Program-made: the position numbers and the translations under genes
Part shown: one piece after another, positions 26,205 to 35,182 of the stretch
Layout: each line of letters begins with the position of its first letter
Position numbering within the stretch: position 1 is the stretch's first letter
Origin: Saprospira grandis str. Lewin
GTDB taxonomy: Bacteria > Bacteroidota > Bacteroidia > Chitinophagales > Saprospiraceae
Assembly: GCF_000250635.1 (NCBI RefSeq)
Contig: NC_016940.1
Span: forward strand, 1,715,001 to 1,779,000
Direction: 5' to 3'
DNA: 64,000 nt
Notes under the pieces: generated by a model
What the model saw: only the letters and a program-made list of their open reading frames with translations
What the model was told of the DNA's origin: nothing
Databases searched by the model: none

Positions 26205-27194
26205 CTAGAAATAACGGACGTGCTTGGTTTTGCCTTTATAGCGCATCAAGTCATAGCCCAGCATAATTTCATAAGATCCTTGGGCGGGTCCTTGCAGTTC
26301 GGTTAGGGTATAATCATAGGCGGCACCGATACGGAGGCCATTTTCGAAGCGCATAGAAATCCAGAAATCGACAGAGTCATAGGTACTTGTTTGGTCAATC
26401 ACTTGTAGGGCGGTACGGAAAGAAGCCCCTACCCAGAGGCGGTTGTTAAACAAGAGCGAGAGGTCCACATCCATTTCGGTGGGGGCCGCCACATTATTCA
26501 GTTCATTCTTCTCAAAGAGGCCCACATGTTTCACGAGCAAAGAGGGGCGAAACACCATTGTAGAGTTGAGGGGAATAGCCACTCCACCCGATACATAATA
26601 GTGGCGATATTGTTGGGCCACGGGAATATTGGGGTTATTGGTTTCTTGGCGCAGCGCATTATTGATAAGCATAGGAGCCGAAAGGCCCACAAACCATTTT
26701 TCAGAGAAGAGATAAAGTCCACCGCCAAAGTTAGGTAACCAAAGGTTGGGCTGTAAATTCTGGAAAGCGGGATCATTGAGGTCCTCTAGTTCTAGATCGG
26801 TCCAATCGGCCGCCCAGTTAGAGACCCCACCTTGCATACCGATAGACAATTTTACGGCCTTATTGATCGGCACATGATAGGCAAAAGAGCCATAGACATT
26901 AAACTGACGAGAGTTGGCAATTTGGTCCAAAGACATATTGAGCCCTAGGCCAATGTTTTTACCTTCTACAGGAGAGTGCAAGTTAATAGCCTGCGTCATG
27001 GGTGCCCCTTCTATGCCCCACCATTGTTGGCGATGTAAAACACCCATATCCAGTACCTTGGCCGTTCCTGCATAAGCGGGATTATAGCTCATGGGCATGA
27101 ACATATATTTGGTAAACATAGGATCTTGCTGGGCCTGCATACTTAGGCTCAGCAAACAGCTAAAAAGTAAAGTGTATAAAATACGCGCGCTCAT
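26205..27194 (-). CDS. PorP/SprF-family type IX secretion membrane protein
   Basis: 329 residues from the ATG at 27194 (the frame extends 9 bases to a TTG). The signal peptide ends SMQAQ, followed at once by the family signature QQDPMFTKYMFMPMSYNPAYAGT. HRQQWWGIEGAPMTQAINLHSP and GLGLNMSLDQIANSRQFNVYGSFAYHVP are also typical. PorP/SprF proteins are outer-membrane barrels that anchor or display type IX-secreted adhesins on the cell surface. With the PorE-like neighbour this forms the usual accessory pair. No adhesin gene of the SprB type is in the window. Confidence 0.92.
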   Translation of the reverse strand: MSARILYTLLFSCLLSLSMQAQQDPMFTKYMFMPMSYNPAYAGTAKVLDMGVLHRQQWWGIEGAPMTQAINLHSPVEGKNIGLGLNMSLDQIANSRQFNVYGSFAYHVPINKAVKLSIGMQGGVSNWAADWTDLELEDLNDPAFQNLQPNLWLPNFGGGLYLFSEKWFVGLSAPMLINNALRQETNNPNIPVAQQYRHYYVSGGVAIPLNSTMVFRPSLLVKHVGLFEKNELNNVAAPTEMDVDLSLLFNNRLWVGASFRTALQVIDQTSTYDSVDFWISMRFENGLRIGAAYDYTLTELQGPAQGSYEIMLGYDLMRYKGKTKHVRYF

Positions 27195-27273
27195 ATCGGT
27201 CAATTGTTATTAAGAGGAAAGTCATTTTGCGAGGGGGGCCAAATGCATCTGTATTTTCTGGTCCAAACCCTCA

Positions 27274-27281
27274 CAAAAATA
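27274..27281 (-). promoter_or_regulatory. Possible -7 element for the PorP/SprF gene
   Basis: On the minus strand this reads TATTTTTG, matching TAnnTTTG, about 80 bases before the ATG. I could not find a well-spaced TTG partner. Confidence 0.35.
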
Positions 27282-27596
27282 GCATTTAAGTTTTGGAAAA
27301 GAATAATTTTCGATTCTTATCCCTACAGATGCAGTTAAAAAACGTTTTTGGGCCTTGGCTTGTCCGCTTGGAGGCCCTAGTTTATTAGAAATTAGCCTCC
27401 TAAGCCGCACTTTCTTGCGTCTAGCAGGGCCGCAGGCAATAGCCAGATTTAAACGCACTCACTTTTATCGTTTGCAGCAATTTCCCGCTAGTCGGCCCTA
27501 TTTTTCTCGGCCATAGCGAAGGCTATGCCCTTAAAAAATAGCTGGCCTAGCCAAAAATTCATAGCAAACAATGGCCAAAGCAGCGCGATTAAATCT
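27282..27596. other. Gene-free stretch with no recognisable feature
   Basis: No convincing open frame on either strand; short frames lack starts, length and codon pattern. The only structure I see is a small GGCC-containing palindrome set near 27500-27550 (CTCGGCCATAGCGAAGGCTATG). It may be decayed sequence. Confidence 0.4.
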
Positions 27597-27720
27597 GGCT
27601 GAGGGATAGAAAGCAGTGGCCCGAAGGGCCAGACCTAGGCGCTTTAGCGCCGCAGGGCCGAGCGATCAGCGAGCTGCGACATAGCCCGACCCGAGCAAAG
27701 CGAGGGGCAGCCCCAAAAAA
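27597..27720 (-). repeat. GC-rich structured element, copy 10 (GGGGCTG subtype)
   Basis: Ends GGCTG/CAGCC. Middle hairpin GGCGCT-AA-AGCGCC, third GGCCC-TTC-GGGCC. Core variant GCTCGCTGATCGCTCGGCC. Confidence 0.88.
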
Positions 27721-27722
27721 AT

Positions 27723-27750
27723 CGCCCCTAATAACAGTGTATTAGGAGCG
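27723..27750 (-). terminator. Intrinsic terminator of the small 94-aa gene
   Basis: On the minus strand CGCTCCTAATA pairs with TATTAGGGGCG (one wobble) and runs into a T7 stretch, which is also the T-run at the start of structured element copy 10. Confidence 0.6.
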
Positions 27751-27781
27751 ATTCAGAAAGGCTTTTCCTTAGGGCTAGCCT

Positions 27782-28066
27782 TTAAATAATGAAGATGGTT
27801 TCGGTTTCATCTTGGGCCGGAAATTGGCGGCTGAGCAGCCCAGTAACCTGCTCTCGCATTTGCTCAAATTGGGCCCGGACGGCCTCCAAAAAAGGCTGAT
27901 CGACCAAGGCTTTGAGCTCTTTGAGGTTGCTCATGCCCTCGCCTTGTCTAAACTTATAGGTCTGCTCGTAGAGGCCATCTTCAAACTTGATGCTGTAGCG
28001 CAATCCCTGCTCGAAAAAGGTGACCTTCATGTCGGTGACCTCTTCTAAATATCCAATAACTCTCAT
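27782..28066 (-). CDS. Hypothetical protein, 94 aa
   Basis: Start placed at the ATG at 28066 (MRVIGYLEEVTDMKVTFFEQ); the frame is open seven codons further. It is a small soluble protein with strands in the first half (RYSIKFEDGLYEQTYKF) and helices in the second (LKELKALVDQPFLEAVRAQFEQMREQV). I do not recognise a family. It sits between the RloB-like gene, 52 bases upstream, and a terminator. Whether it belongs to that transcript is unclear. Confidence 0.6.
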   Translation of the reverse strand: MRVIGYLEEVTDMKVTFFEQGLRYSIKFEDGLYEQTYKFRQGEGMSNLKELKALVDQPFLEAVRAQFEQMREQVTGLLSRQFPAQDETETIFII

Positions 28067-28118
28067 AATTTTATTGCTTTTGGGCAAAGATAGGGAAATT
28101 AGGGAAAAGGGAGCCTAG

Positions 28119-28757
28119 TTAGAGACCGACTAAGTCAATCAGCTTATAAATATCTGCAGCCGCATCGGGCTCATTTACTTTCTTCAGTAGCTTTGCGCTA
28201 TCGTAAGCCGCTTTCTGATTGGGTTTGAGTAAAGCATAAAGATTTGCGGCCCCCTTCTTAGAGCTTTTGTAGTAGTTCTCTGTTTTCTTATAACTAACTA
28301 AGTGCTTTTTCAAATCAGGCAGTAAGTCATTATAGCTCAAATAACACCTTTGTGTTTGTTTGTAGTGCAACAACAGCCAAAACTCTAGGCAAGGAAAGTT
28401 TTCCCAAACTTCAAAAATTTCAGGAAAGTCAGCTAGTAAATTAGTTTTGATACGCTTATAATCATTTAATTTCTTAGGGTTCCCCTCTCTATCCTCTTTA
28501 TAGGGCACATCTAAATCAACAATCCAGATCACCTTATCTCCTAATGTAGCATCTGCTTCCTGACAAATTTCGCTTAGCTCTTTTTCTATATCTTTAAGTG
28601 TTTTTTTAGTTGGCAGACGAGGCGCAATATCTATATCTAAGCGTTCAAAACCTTTTAGGCTATCCAGATACCACTTCTCCGTATCTCCATCCACAAAGAA
28701 GACTAACTTTTTCTTTACACTTCTTTTTTTACGGGCTTTAGTCGGTCTTTTGCGCAT
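28119..28757 (-). CDS. rloB: RloB-like protein (AbiLii-type, Toprim-like nuclease candidate)
   Basis: 212 residues with a basic N-terminus (RKRPTKARKKRSVKKK). Toprim-like signature FFVDGDTEKWYLDSL replaces the usual EGxTE by DGDTE, and the second acidic motif VIWIVDLDVP fits DxD. WENFPCLEFWLLLHY is a RloB hallmark. RloB/AbiLii proteins act with an ABC-like ATPase in phage defence (AbiL and the related PARIS logic, from published families). The gene overlaps the ATPase gene upstream by 20 bases, so the two are translationally linked. Confidence 0.8.
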   Translation of the reverse strand: MRKRPTKARKKRSVKKKLVFFVDGDTEKWYLDSLKGFERLDIDIAPRLPTKKTLKDIEKELSEICQEADATLGDKVIWIVDLDVPYKEDREGNPKKLNDYKRIKTNLLADFPEIFEVWENFPCLEFWLLLHYKQTQRCYLSYNDLLPDLKKHLVSYKKTENYYKSSKKGAANLYALLKPNQKAAYDSAKLLKKVNEPDAAADIYKLIDLVGL

Positions 28758-30042
28758 TGGCTAAGGGATCATCTAAATTGGGAATTGCACCAAGTCGCCC
28801 TTTTTCATAGGCATGATAGTAGGCCTCTGAAGAGCGAAAATCTTTAGCCTCAAAATCAGCTAAAGAGAAAAGCTCTGAAGCCCCATTGGCTTGTTTTTCT
28901 GTAAACCAAATGGCATCCGCCCGCAGAATATCCTTAGAGCGCAAAAGCTCTCTTTGGTGGGTGCTGAGAATAAGCTGTGAATTGGGCTGACTATTAAGTA
29001 AAAAGCTAAGCAGAAAATGCTCTAATAGTTCGGGATGCAAGGAGCTGCCTACCTCATCAATAGAAAAAATAGCTGCTTGACTGGCCAGAATAGCGAGCAG
29101 GCCACTAAAACCAAAATAGCGTTTTGTGCCCTCAGATTCTTGTTTTAAATCTAATAGATAGCTCTTGCTTTCCTCCTCCCCTTTGACCAAATGTTCAATT
29201 CGGACCCTTTTATACTTAACTCCTTTTTCTTTCAGGGCTTTAGCTAAATTAGAATCTTTCTCTAAAAGCCTTTTCATCTGTTCTGGCAAATGCTCTTGTT
29301 CCTCAAAAAACACATTCTCTATCTTCAGGTCTGCTTTTTTCAGAAAGGATAAAAAGAGCTCCTTATCTAAAGTTCCTTGATCTAATTTTCTAGAAATAAA
29401 GCTAGTCAATTTTGTTTTTGGATCTATCATAGGGTGTAGAACCTCCTTAAACCAAGAAAGCGCAATTCTTAACTCTCGACAATCTGTATTGGCCTTATGA
29501 AAGGCCCCCAAAACAGTGCGATTCCAGAGTACATGGGTCTTTAGACTTTCCTGCTCTATTTTAGAGAGTTTAATCTTAGAGCCCCAATTGATTTCGCTCA
29601 ACTGCTTGGCTACATCTGTTTTTCGCTCAAAAACAAGCGCCCGACGAGGTTCATAATAATGTAGACTTTCCTCTAAAATTGCTTCTTGATTAAAGCGAAA
29701 ATAATAGTCAAACTCAATTCCTTCATGAATAAAGCGAATGCCTAGCGCACTATCCTTTTCTAGCGGATTATCACAAAACAAAAAAGGTTGATAGTCAATT
29801 TCATCGCTTTTATCGTTAGCTGCCTCTAGTTGTAGGTCACGCATAAATTCTAAGGCCTTCAACCAACTACTTTTACCTGAAGCATTGGGACCAAAAATAT
29901 ACAGCAACTTCAACAGCTTCAATTTACTATTGGGCCGATGAATATAATATTCACTTAAATGCTCCGCCTTATTCGCCTCAAACGATAGGGTCTGAGCTTC
30001 TTGGATGGGACCAAAGTTTTCTACTAAAAAATCTATAATCAT
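28738..30042 (-). CDS. rloA: RloA-like AAA/ABC-type ATPase (AbiLi/AriA-like)
   Basis: 434 residues, whole ATPase of the AAA_15/21 overcoming-lysogenisation class. Walker A is GPNASGKSS (51-59), the signature-like ESEGTKR is at 302-308, Walker B is AIFSIDEVGSSLHPE (324-338), and the H-loop is STHQREL (360-366). In AbiL and PARIS-type systems such ATPases hold the effector nuclease until phage proteins are sensed. The function here is inferred from the pair with the RloB-like gene. No restriction genes are adjacent. Confidence 0.82.
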   Translation of the reverse strand: MIIDFLVENFGPIQEAQTLSFEANKAEHLSEYYIHRPNSKLKLLKLLYIFGPNASGKSSWLKALEFMRDLQLEAANDKSDEIDYQPFLFCDNPLEKDSALGIRFIHEGIEFDYYFRFNQEAILEESLHYYEPRRALVFERKTDVAKQLSEINWGSKIKLSKIEQESLKTHVLWNRTVLGAFHKANTDCRELRIALSWFKEVLHPMIDPKTKLTSFISRKLDQGTLDKELFLSFLKKADLKIENVFFEEQEHLPEQMKRLLEKDSNLAKALKEKGVKYKRVRIEHLVKGEEESKSYLLDLKQESEGTKRYFGFSGLLAILASQAAIFSIDEVGSSLHPELLEHFLLSFLLNSQPNSQLILSTHQRELLRSKDILRADAIWFTEKQANGASELFSLADFEAKDFRSSEAYYHAYEKGRLGAIPNLDDPLANAQKTD

Positions 30043-30107
30043 AAGTTTTCTACTATTTCATGTAAATATACAGCATCTAAACCAGAAATAAAAGCAAACA
30101 AATGACT

Positions 30108-31607
30108 TTAAACCTTTGCCCGCCTCGACAAAAGCAACAGCCCCAACAACATCAATCCCCCATTCAACAACAAGATTTCAAAGCCAAATTTGTAGCCCCA
30201 AGCTTCTGCATAATGTTTGATGACAAAACTGAGCAAAGGGGCCCCAATGGCCAAAAAGGGAATGTATTGGTCCTTGACAGTCCTTTTGCTAAACAAACCA
30301 AAGCTATAAAGGCCCAATAATGGTCCATAGGTATAACCCGCCGCCTTAAATAATTGATTGATCACCGACTGCTCATTGATGTAGGCAAACAACAAAATAA
30401 CCCCCACCAATAAGGCCGAAAAAAAGAGGTGCACCCGCTGCCGACGCTGCTTAGATTCCGCTGTCTCATCCTCTTCCGACATCCCCAAAATATCTATGCT
30501 AAAGGAGGTCGTCAGGGCCGTCAAAGCAGAATCCGCACTAGAGTAGGCCGCCGCCACCAAACCCAACAAAAAGCAAATGCCCATGAAAATCGGCAGCTGG
30601 GTTAAGGCGAGTTGTGGATAAATCAAATCATAGGCAATTTTATCGCCCCGCATCGGAAAATCTAGGCCTTTTTGCTGCATATACAAGAATAAAAGCCCAC
30701 CCATCCAAAGGAATAAAAAATTGACGATCAATAAGATAGCACTAAAGCTATACATATTCTTTTTGGCCGATTTTAGATCTTTGCAGGCCAAGTTTTTTTG
30801 CATCATGTCTTGGTCCAAACCCGTCATGACAATCGTGATAAACATGCCCGAGAAAAACTGTTTGAAGAAGTTGTTGGGGTTGCTCCAGCCATCTTCCCAA
30901 AAGAAAAATTGCCCCAAATTGGCCGCATCTAAGGCCGAAAAACTCTCGGCTGCGCCCAACTGCATGCCCGATAATAGGTAGTATAAACTAAAGCCCAAGG
31001 CCAATAACATCATGCCCGTTTGCAAACTATCGGTCCAAATAATCGTCTGTAATCCAGAGCGAAAGGTATAGGTCCAAATCAAAAGCACCGAGCCTGAAGT
31101 GATGGCCCAAAGCGGTATTTCCCAACCGCCCAAACGCAAAATGCTATCTAAAACCAACACCACCAGATATAAGCGAAAAGCCGCCCCTAAGGTCCTCGAT
31201 AAAAGGAATAAACTGGCCCCCGTTTTATACGTCCGCTCCCCAAATCGCCCCTGCAAATAACTGTAAATGGAGGTCAAACGCAAACGATAATATAAGGGCA
31301 ATAAAACCTCTGCAATGACCAGATAACCCGCCAAATAACCCAAAACAACCTGCATATAGGAAAAGCCCTGATTGAGCCCCCCAGCTCCCACTACCCCCGG
31401 TATCGAAATAAAAGTTACGCCCGACAAAGAGGCCCCAATCATCCCAAAAGCCACCAAGGGCCAGGGCGCCGCCCGATTCGCCCGATAAAAAGCCGCATTG
31501 CTGCTGTTTCCCCGACTCTGCCAAAAGGAGAGCAGACTCAAAAAGATAAAATAGCCCAAAAGCAAAAGCAGGATCCAAGCCGCCGATAGTTGTAGTGGAT
31601 AGTTCAT
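30108..31607 (-). CDS. Sodium:solute symporter (SSS family)
   Basis: 499 residues from the ATG at 31607; the upstream extension is structured repeat. About 13 membrane segments with SSS landmarks: SFSGMIGASLSGVTFISIPG-like region (GMIGASLSGVTFISI), GYLAGYLVIAEVLLPLYYRL, and AAAYSSADSALTALTTSFSIDI (Na-site region). The solute is unknown; Bacteroidota members often move sugars, sialic acid or amino acids. It is divergent from the AAA+ gene with a structured element between them. Confidence 0.88.
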   Translation of the reverse strand: MNYPLQLSAAWILLLLLGYFIFLSLLSFWQSRGNSSNAAFYRANRAAPWPLVAFGMIGASLSGVTFISIPGVVGAGGLNQGFSYMQVVLGYLAGYLVIAEVLLPLYYRLRLTSIYSYLQGRFGERTYKTGASLFLLSRTLGAAFRLYLVVLVLDSILRLGGWEIPLWAITSGSVLLIWTYTFRSGLQTIIWTDSLQTGMMLLALGFSLYYLLSGMQLGAAESFSALDAANLGQFFFWEDGWSNPNNFFKQFFSGMFITIVMTGLDQDMMQKNLACKDLKSAKKNMYSFSAILLIVNFLFLWMGGLLFLYMQQKGLDFPMRGDKIAYDLIYPQLALTQLPIFMGICFLLGLVAAAYSSADSALTALTTSFSIDILGMSEEDETAESKQRRQRVHLFFSALLVGVILLFAYINEQSVINQLFKAAGYTYGPLLGLYSFGLFSKRTVKDQYIPFLAIGAPLLSFVIKHYAEAWGYKFGFEILLLNGGLMLLGLLLLSRRAKV

Positions 31608-31623
31608 AGTTTTTGTTTTTTCT

Positions 31624-31752
31624 TGGGGCCCGCGGCCGCCCTTCAATTTGGGGCGGCCGCCGCTATGCTGCGGGGCTCACAGGTCTGTTCGGCCCTGCGC
31701 GGGCTTCGCCCGCTGGGTCTGGCCTTCGGCCACCCCTCCGCAGCGCTGGGCC
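31624..31752 (+). repeat. GC-rich structured element, copy 11 (GGGGCCC subtype)
   Basis: Ends GGCCC and GGGCC. Left hairpin GCGGCCGCC/GGCGGCCGC, middle CGGGC/GCCCG, third GGCC/GGCC. The core has two changes (GCTCACAGGTCTGTTCGGCC). An extra GGCCC/GGGCC and GGCGGC/GCCGCC hairpin run follows to about 31800. Confidence 0.88.
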
Positions 31753-31934
31753 ATCGGCCCTTCGGGCCCAAGGCGGCAAAGCCGCCTTGCCGCAGCCCGC
31801 CAATTGGCCCAAATTTAAGCCCTAAAAAGAGCCAAACAAACTCTTTGGCAGAGATAGCAAGCAAAAGTTTGAAAAAGTTGTATTTTTAAGGACGCAAAAG
31901 TCCCCAAAATTAACCGAATTTTTAATCCAAGAAT

Positions 31935-34562
31935 ATGAGTGCCCTAGGCGGAAACTATAAATTCAAGCACCTCAAGGTGTTTGGCTCGGTAGAAAATCTC
32001 TACCAAAATGTAAAAAAATATAGACGGGTATATGATGAGTCCGAAGCTCGTTATATCTATGCAGAAATGGCCCTCTATAATAAGTTGTTCGATGAAAAAG
32101 ATTGGAATATTAGCCTGCGCCTAATATGTACCAACGAAGCCACAGAAGAACAACTCTGCGAACTCAAAAAAGACTTTAAGGTCAGTAAGGATACTAATGT
32201 CTTTTATGTGCGCGAAGGCTGGGGAACCCCGCAGCCCGGCTGGTGGAAAAAAGGCAAGTACCGCTGGGATGCCTATATCGGCGACGATTTTATTGGGACT
32301 AGCCACTTTTATGTTACCGATGGCGGCCTAGTGACGCCCACAGAAAATCCCTACCTCAAAATTAAACAGGTCCGCCTCTTCGAAAGCGATGGGGAAGGCC
32401 TCGATTTAGAAAAGCGCCAATATCTTCAGGTCTTTTCTCAAGCCAAAACTCGCTATATCAATATCGAAATGGCCGTGGACCTCCTCAAAGAGGAAGAACT
32501 GCTCCCCCTAGAGTTTCAATTTAATTTCTATAATGATGCAGGCCAACATAAGGCCTATATGGAGTATTTCTCCGAAATTACCGATAAGCGACAGCAACTG
32601 AGCTTCGATACAGGTTATGGTCTCGATAAAGGCGGCTATTGGTTCGAGGATCGCTATACCCTAGAAATTATTTTCATGGACCAACTCATTGGGGTGGTCC
32701 CCTTTGAAGTGGGCCAAGAAGAGGAAGCCCTACAAGGTAAAATGCCGTTCCAGCTTTCTGGCCGCAAAACAACCACCCTGGGCCAACAAAACGAAGAAGG
32801 CGAGGAAGAAGTGAAAAAACTCAGCTATGAGGAGGCCGTGGCCGAACTCAATGCACTGATTGGCCTAGAATCCGTCAAACAACAAATTGATGAACTGGCC
32901 ACTTACCTCAAGTTTATCCAAATCCGTAAGGAGAAAGGCTTTAAGGAAAATGCCGCGATCAATTTGCATACGGTCTTTATGGGCAATCCCGGCACGGGTA
33001 AAACAACCGTGGCCAAAATGCTCGGACAAATTTATGCCAGCCTTGGCCTCCTCTCTAAAGGCCAAGTGCATGAGGTGGGCCGAGTAGATTTAGTCGGAGA
33101 ATATATCGGCCAAACCGCTCCCAAGGTCAAAAAAGCAATTGATAAGGCCCGTGGCGGTATCCTCTTCGTCGATGAAGCCTATGCCCTCTCCGATCGTGGC
33201 GATGACGGAAAAGATTTTGGTAAGGAAGTCATTGAGGTCCTCATTAAAGAGATGTCTGATGGCGCCGGCGATATTGCGATCATTTTCGCAGGCTACCCCA
33301 AAGAGATGAACCTCTTTATTCATAAGAATCCAGGCATGAGCTCTCGCATTCAGTCTACAATTCACTTCCCCGATTATCGCCCCGATGAGCTAATGCAAAT
33401 TGCCGATTATGCCGCCGAAAAACGCGATATCAAACTGGATGAAGAGACCCTCAAGTTTCTTAACCGCAAGGTGGTCGAGGCTTATCGCGGCCGCAATGAT
33501 AATTTTGGCAATGCCCGCTTTATCAATGGCGTAATTGAGGAATGTAAGCAGAATATGGCCCTCCGCCTGATGCGCCTAGGCGTTGAGGAAATGGAAAAAA
33601 TGGAGGCCGAACAATTGTCTACCGTAATTCTAGAAGATGTAGAAAAAGCCTTTGGCCTAACAAATAAAGCCAAGGTGCATATTCCCATTGATGAGCCCCT
33701 TTTGCAAGAGGCCCTCAATGAGTTGCATAGCCTGGTCGGCCTAGAAGATGTCAAAAGAGATGTGGATGAGGTGGCCAAATTGGTCCGCTACTATACCGAA
33801 ATTGGCCGCGATGTGAAAAAGGCCTTTTCGCTACATACCGTTTTTGTCGGTAATCCCGGTACCGGAAAAACGACCGTGGCCCGCATTCTGGTCAAGATTT
33901 ATAAGGCCCTAGGCGTTTTGGAACGTGGCCATTTGGTAGAAACCGACCGCAAGGATCTGGTGGCTGGCTATACCGGCCAAACAGCCATCAAAACCGATGA
34001 AGCGATCGAGAAGGCCATGGGCGGCGGCCTCTTTATTGATGAGGCTTATGCGCTTACCCAAGGTGGCCAAGGCGATTTTGGTAAGGAAGCCGTAGATACT
34101 TTGCTCAAACGCATGGAGGACAAAAGAGGGGAGTTTATGGTCATTGTCGCTGGTTACCCCAAGGAAATGCGGCAGTTTCTAGAAAGCAATCCCGGCCTGC
34201 TCTCTCGCTTTGATCGCACCCTCAAGTTTAAGGATTATACCGCTGAGGAACTCTTTCAAATTGCCTCGGATATGTGCGAGCAAAAAGATCTTTATCTGGA
34301 TCAGGAGGCTAGCAAGTTGCTCCAAAATTATATTCAAGACCTGCTGGACCACAAACATAAGTATTTTGGCAATGCCCGTAGTATCCGCAAGGTGGTGGAT
34401 GAGGTGGTGCGCCGCCAAAATCTCCGCTTGGCCAGCATCTCACATGCCGAGCGCAGCCACGAAATGGTCAAGACGATCACTGCCGCCGATCTACAAGATT
34501 TCCGCCTGATCGAACAAGACGAACAACGCCCCGGCTCTATTGGCTTTAATCACCGCGGCTAA
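31935..34562 (+). CDS. Tandem AAA+ ATPase of the CbbX/SpoVK type with a duplicated N-terminal domain
   Basis: 875 residues. The first ~275 hold two related beta-rich modules, each starting near KxxKVRLF/HLKVFGS and ending with a G-x-W-x-x-D-x-Y...L/FIG motif ([40 protein letters not shown]). Two CbxX-type AAA+ domains follow. The first has Walker A GNPGTGKT (350-357) and Walker [13 protein letters not shown] (about 405-416); the second has Walker A GNPGTGKT (639-646) and Walker [12 protein letters not shown] (about 695-705). Both appear catalytically complete, with sensor arginines (SRIQ, SRFD). The family acts as protein remodellers, e.g. Rubisco activase CbbX. The client here is unknown. 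Confidence 0.85.
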   Translation: MSALGGNYKFKHLKVFGSVENLYQNVKKYRRVYDESEARYIYAEMALYNKLFDEKDWNISLRLICTNEATEEQLCELKKDFKVSKDTNVFYVREGWGTPQPGWWKKGKYRWDAYIGDDFIGTSHFYVTDGGLVTPTENPYLKIKQVRLFESDGEGLDLEKRQYLQVFSQAKTRYINIEMAVDLLKEEELLPLEFQFNFYNDAGQHKAYMEYFSEITDKRQQLSFDTGYGLDKGGYWFEDRYTLEIIFMDQLIGVVPFEVGQEEEALQGKMPFQLSGRKTTTLGQQNEEGEEEVKKLSYEEAVAELNALIGLESVKQQIDELATYLKFIQIRKEKGFKENAAINLHTVFMGNPGTGKTTVAKMLGQIYASLGLLSKGQVHEVGRVDLVGEYIGQTAPKVKKAIDKARGGILFVDEAYALSDRGDDGKDFGKEVIEVLIKEMSDGAGDIAIIFAGYPKEMNLFIHKNPGMSSRIQSTIHFPDYRPDELMQIADYAAEKRDIKLDEETLKFLNRKVVEAYRGRNDNFGNARFINGVIEECKQNMALRLMRLGVEEMEKMEAEQLSTVILEDVEKAFGLTNKAKVHIPIDEPLLQEALNELHSLVGLEDVKRDVDEVAKLVRYYTEIGRDVKKAFSLHTVFVGNPGTGKTTVARILVKIYKALGVLERGHLVETDRKDLVAGYTGQTAIKTDEAIEKAMGGGLFIDEAYALTQGGQGDFGKEAVDTLLKRMEDKRGEFMVIVAGYPKEMRQFLESNPGLLSRFDRTLKFKDYTAEELFQIASDMCEQKDLYLDQEASKLLQNYIQDLLDHKHKYFGNARSIRKVVDEVVRRQNLRLASISHAERSHEMVKTITAADLQDFRLIEQDEQRPGSIGFNHRG

Positions 34563-34587
34563 ATCTATAGCCCTTGTATAAATGACT

Positions 34588-34626
34588 ACGCCTAGTCTTC
34601 TCTAAAGAAGGCTAGGCGTTTTTTTT
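34588..34626 (+). terminator. Intrinsic terminator after the AAA+ gene
   Basis: ACGCCTAGTCTTC and GAAGGCTAGGCGT pair (one wobble), loop TCTAAA, followed by T8. Confidence 0.88.
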
Positions 34627-34735
34627 GGCCTCCTGCCTGCAGCATCCGCTACCTTTACTCCCTTTGGTCGTCGAACTGCGGCCTAAAGGCCTTGTTGTGG
34701 CCTGCGGCCCTTCGGGCCTGCTATATGGGCCTGTT
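34627..34735 (+). repeat. Decayed fragment of the GC-rich element with the second module
   Basis: The left arm (GGCCTCCTGCCTGCAGCATCCGCTAC) is joined directly to the second module at 34654-34700 (TTACTCCCTTTGGTCGTCG, stem GGCCT-AA-AGGCC). The GCTCGCAGG core and third hairpin are missing. Confidence 0.7.
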
Positions 34736-34760
34736 GGTTGAACCCCTCATAAATTTAACA

Positions 34761-34880
34761 GGACTATTTAAACTTTTCTGATTCCCCTTTTCATCGCCTA
34801 GGGACAAGCCCCTAGGCTAGCTTTTTCAGACAGCCCTCTAAAGAGGGCCTTTGGATAAGGACCTGCTCTGCAATAACTAC
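34761..34880. repeat. Long direct repeat, unit 1
   Basis: Shares an exact 61-base stretch (34796-34856) with unit 2 (34935-34995), plus similar flanks; the period is 139 bases. The conserved part has palindromes CCTAGG...CCTAGG and CCCTCT-AA-AGAGGG. Confidence 0.85.
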
Positions 34881-34899
34881 ATAGTAATGACCTTCTAAG

Positions 34900-35019
34900 G
34901 GACTGTTTAAAATTTTGTGTCTGCCCTTTTTGCTGCCTAGGGACAAGCCCCTAGGCTAGCTTTTTCAGACAGCCCTCTAAAGAGGGCCTTTGGATGAGGT
35001 CCTTCTCTGCGATAACAAC
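34900..35019. repeat. Long direct repeat, unit 2
   Basis: Second copy of the unit at 34761-34880. The outer flanks (GGACTGTTTAAAATTTTGTG and GATGAGGTCCTTCTCTGC) differ at scattered positions, while the 61-base centre is exact. Confidence 0.85.
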
Positions 35020-35069
35020 TAAACAAGGCCTTGTATATCAACAGTTGAGGCCCTCGCAGAGGGTTGAAC

Positions 35070-35178
35070 CCATTAGATTAGCCTAGGGGCTTGTCGCCTA
35101 GGCGATGATTGGCCAAATCCTAAGCAGCTAAGGCCCAAATTTTATTCTAATACACAAAATCCCGAACAGTCCCCCTTC
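35070..35178. repeat. Inverted, partial third copy of the long repeat
   Basis: AGCCTAGGGGCTTGTC followed by GCCTAGGC is the reverse complement of the unit's centre. ACACAAAATCCCGAACAGTC near 35152 mirrors the TTTAAAATTTTGTG flank. The part between is diverged. Confidence 0.6.
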
Positions 35179-35182
35179 TAAA

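Noticed and set aside
27222-27458. 78-residue minus-strand frame upstream of the PorP/SprF gene
   Set aside because: It overlaps the likely promoter, has no recognisable domain and an unusual residue mix.
28119-30042. PARIS system proper
   Set aside because: The second protein matches RloB/AbiLii rather than the DUF4435 AriB effector, so only the AbiL-like call is made.
34730-35060. tRNA-like GGTTGAACCC strings
   Set aside because: No cloverleaf, anticodon stem or CCA-side pairing can be made around them.
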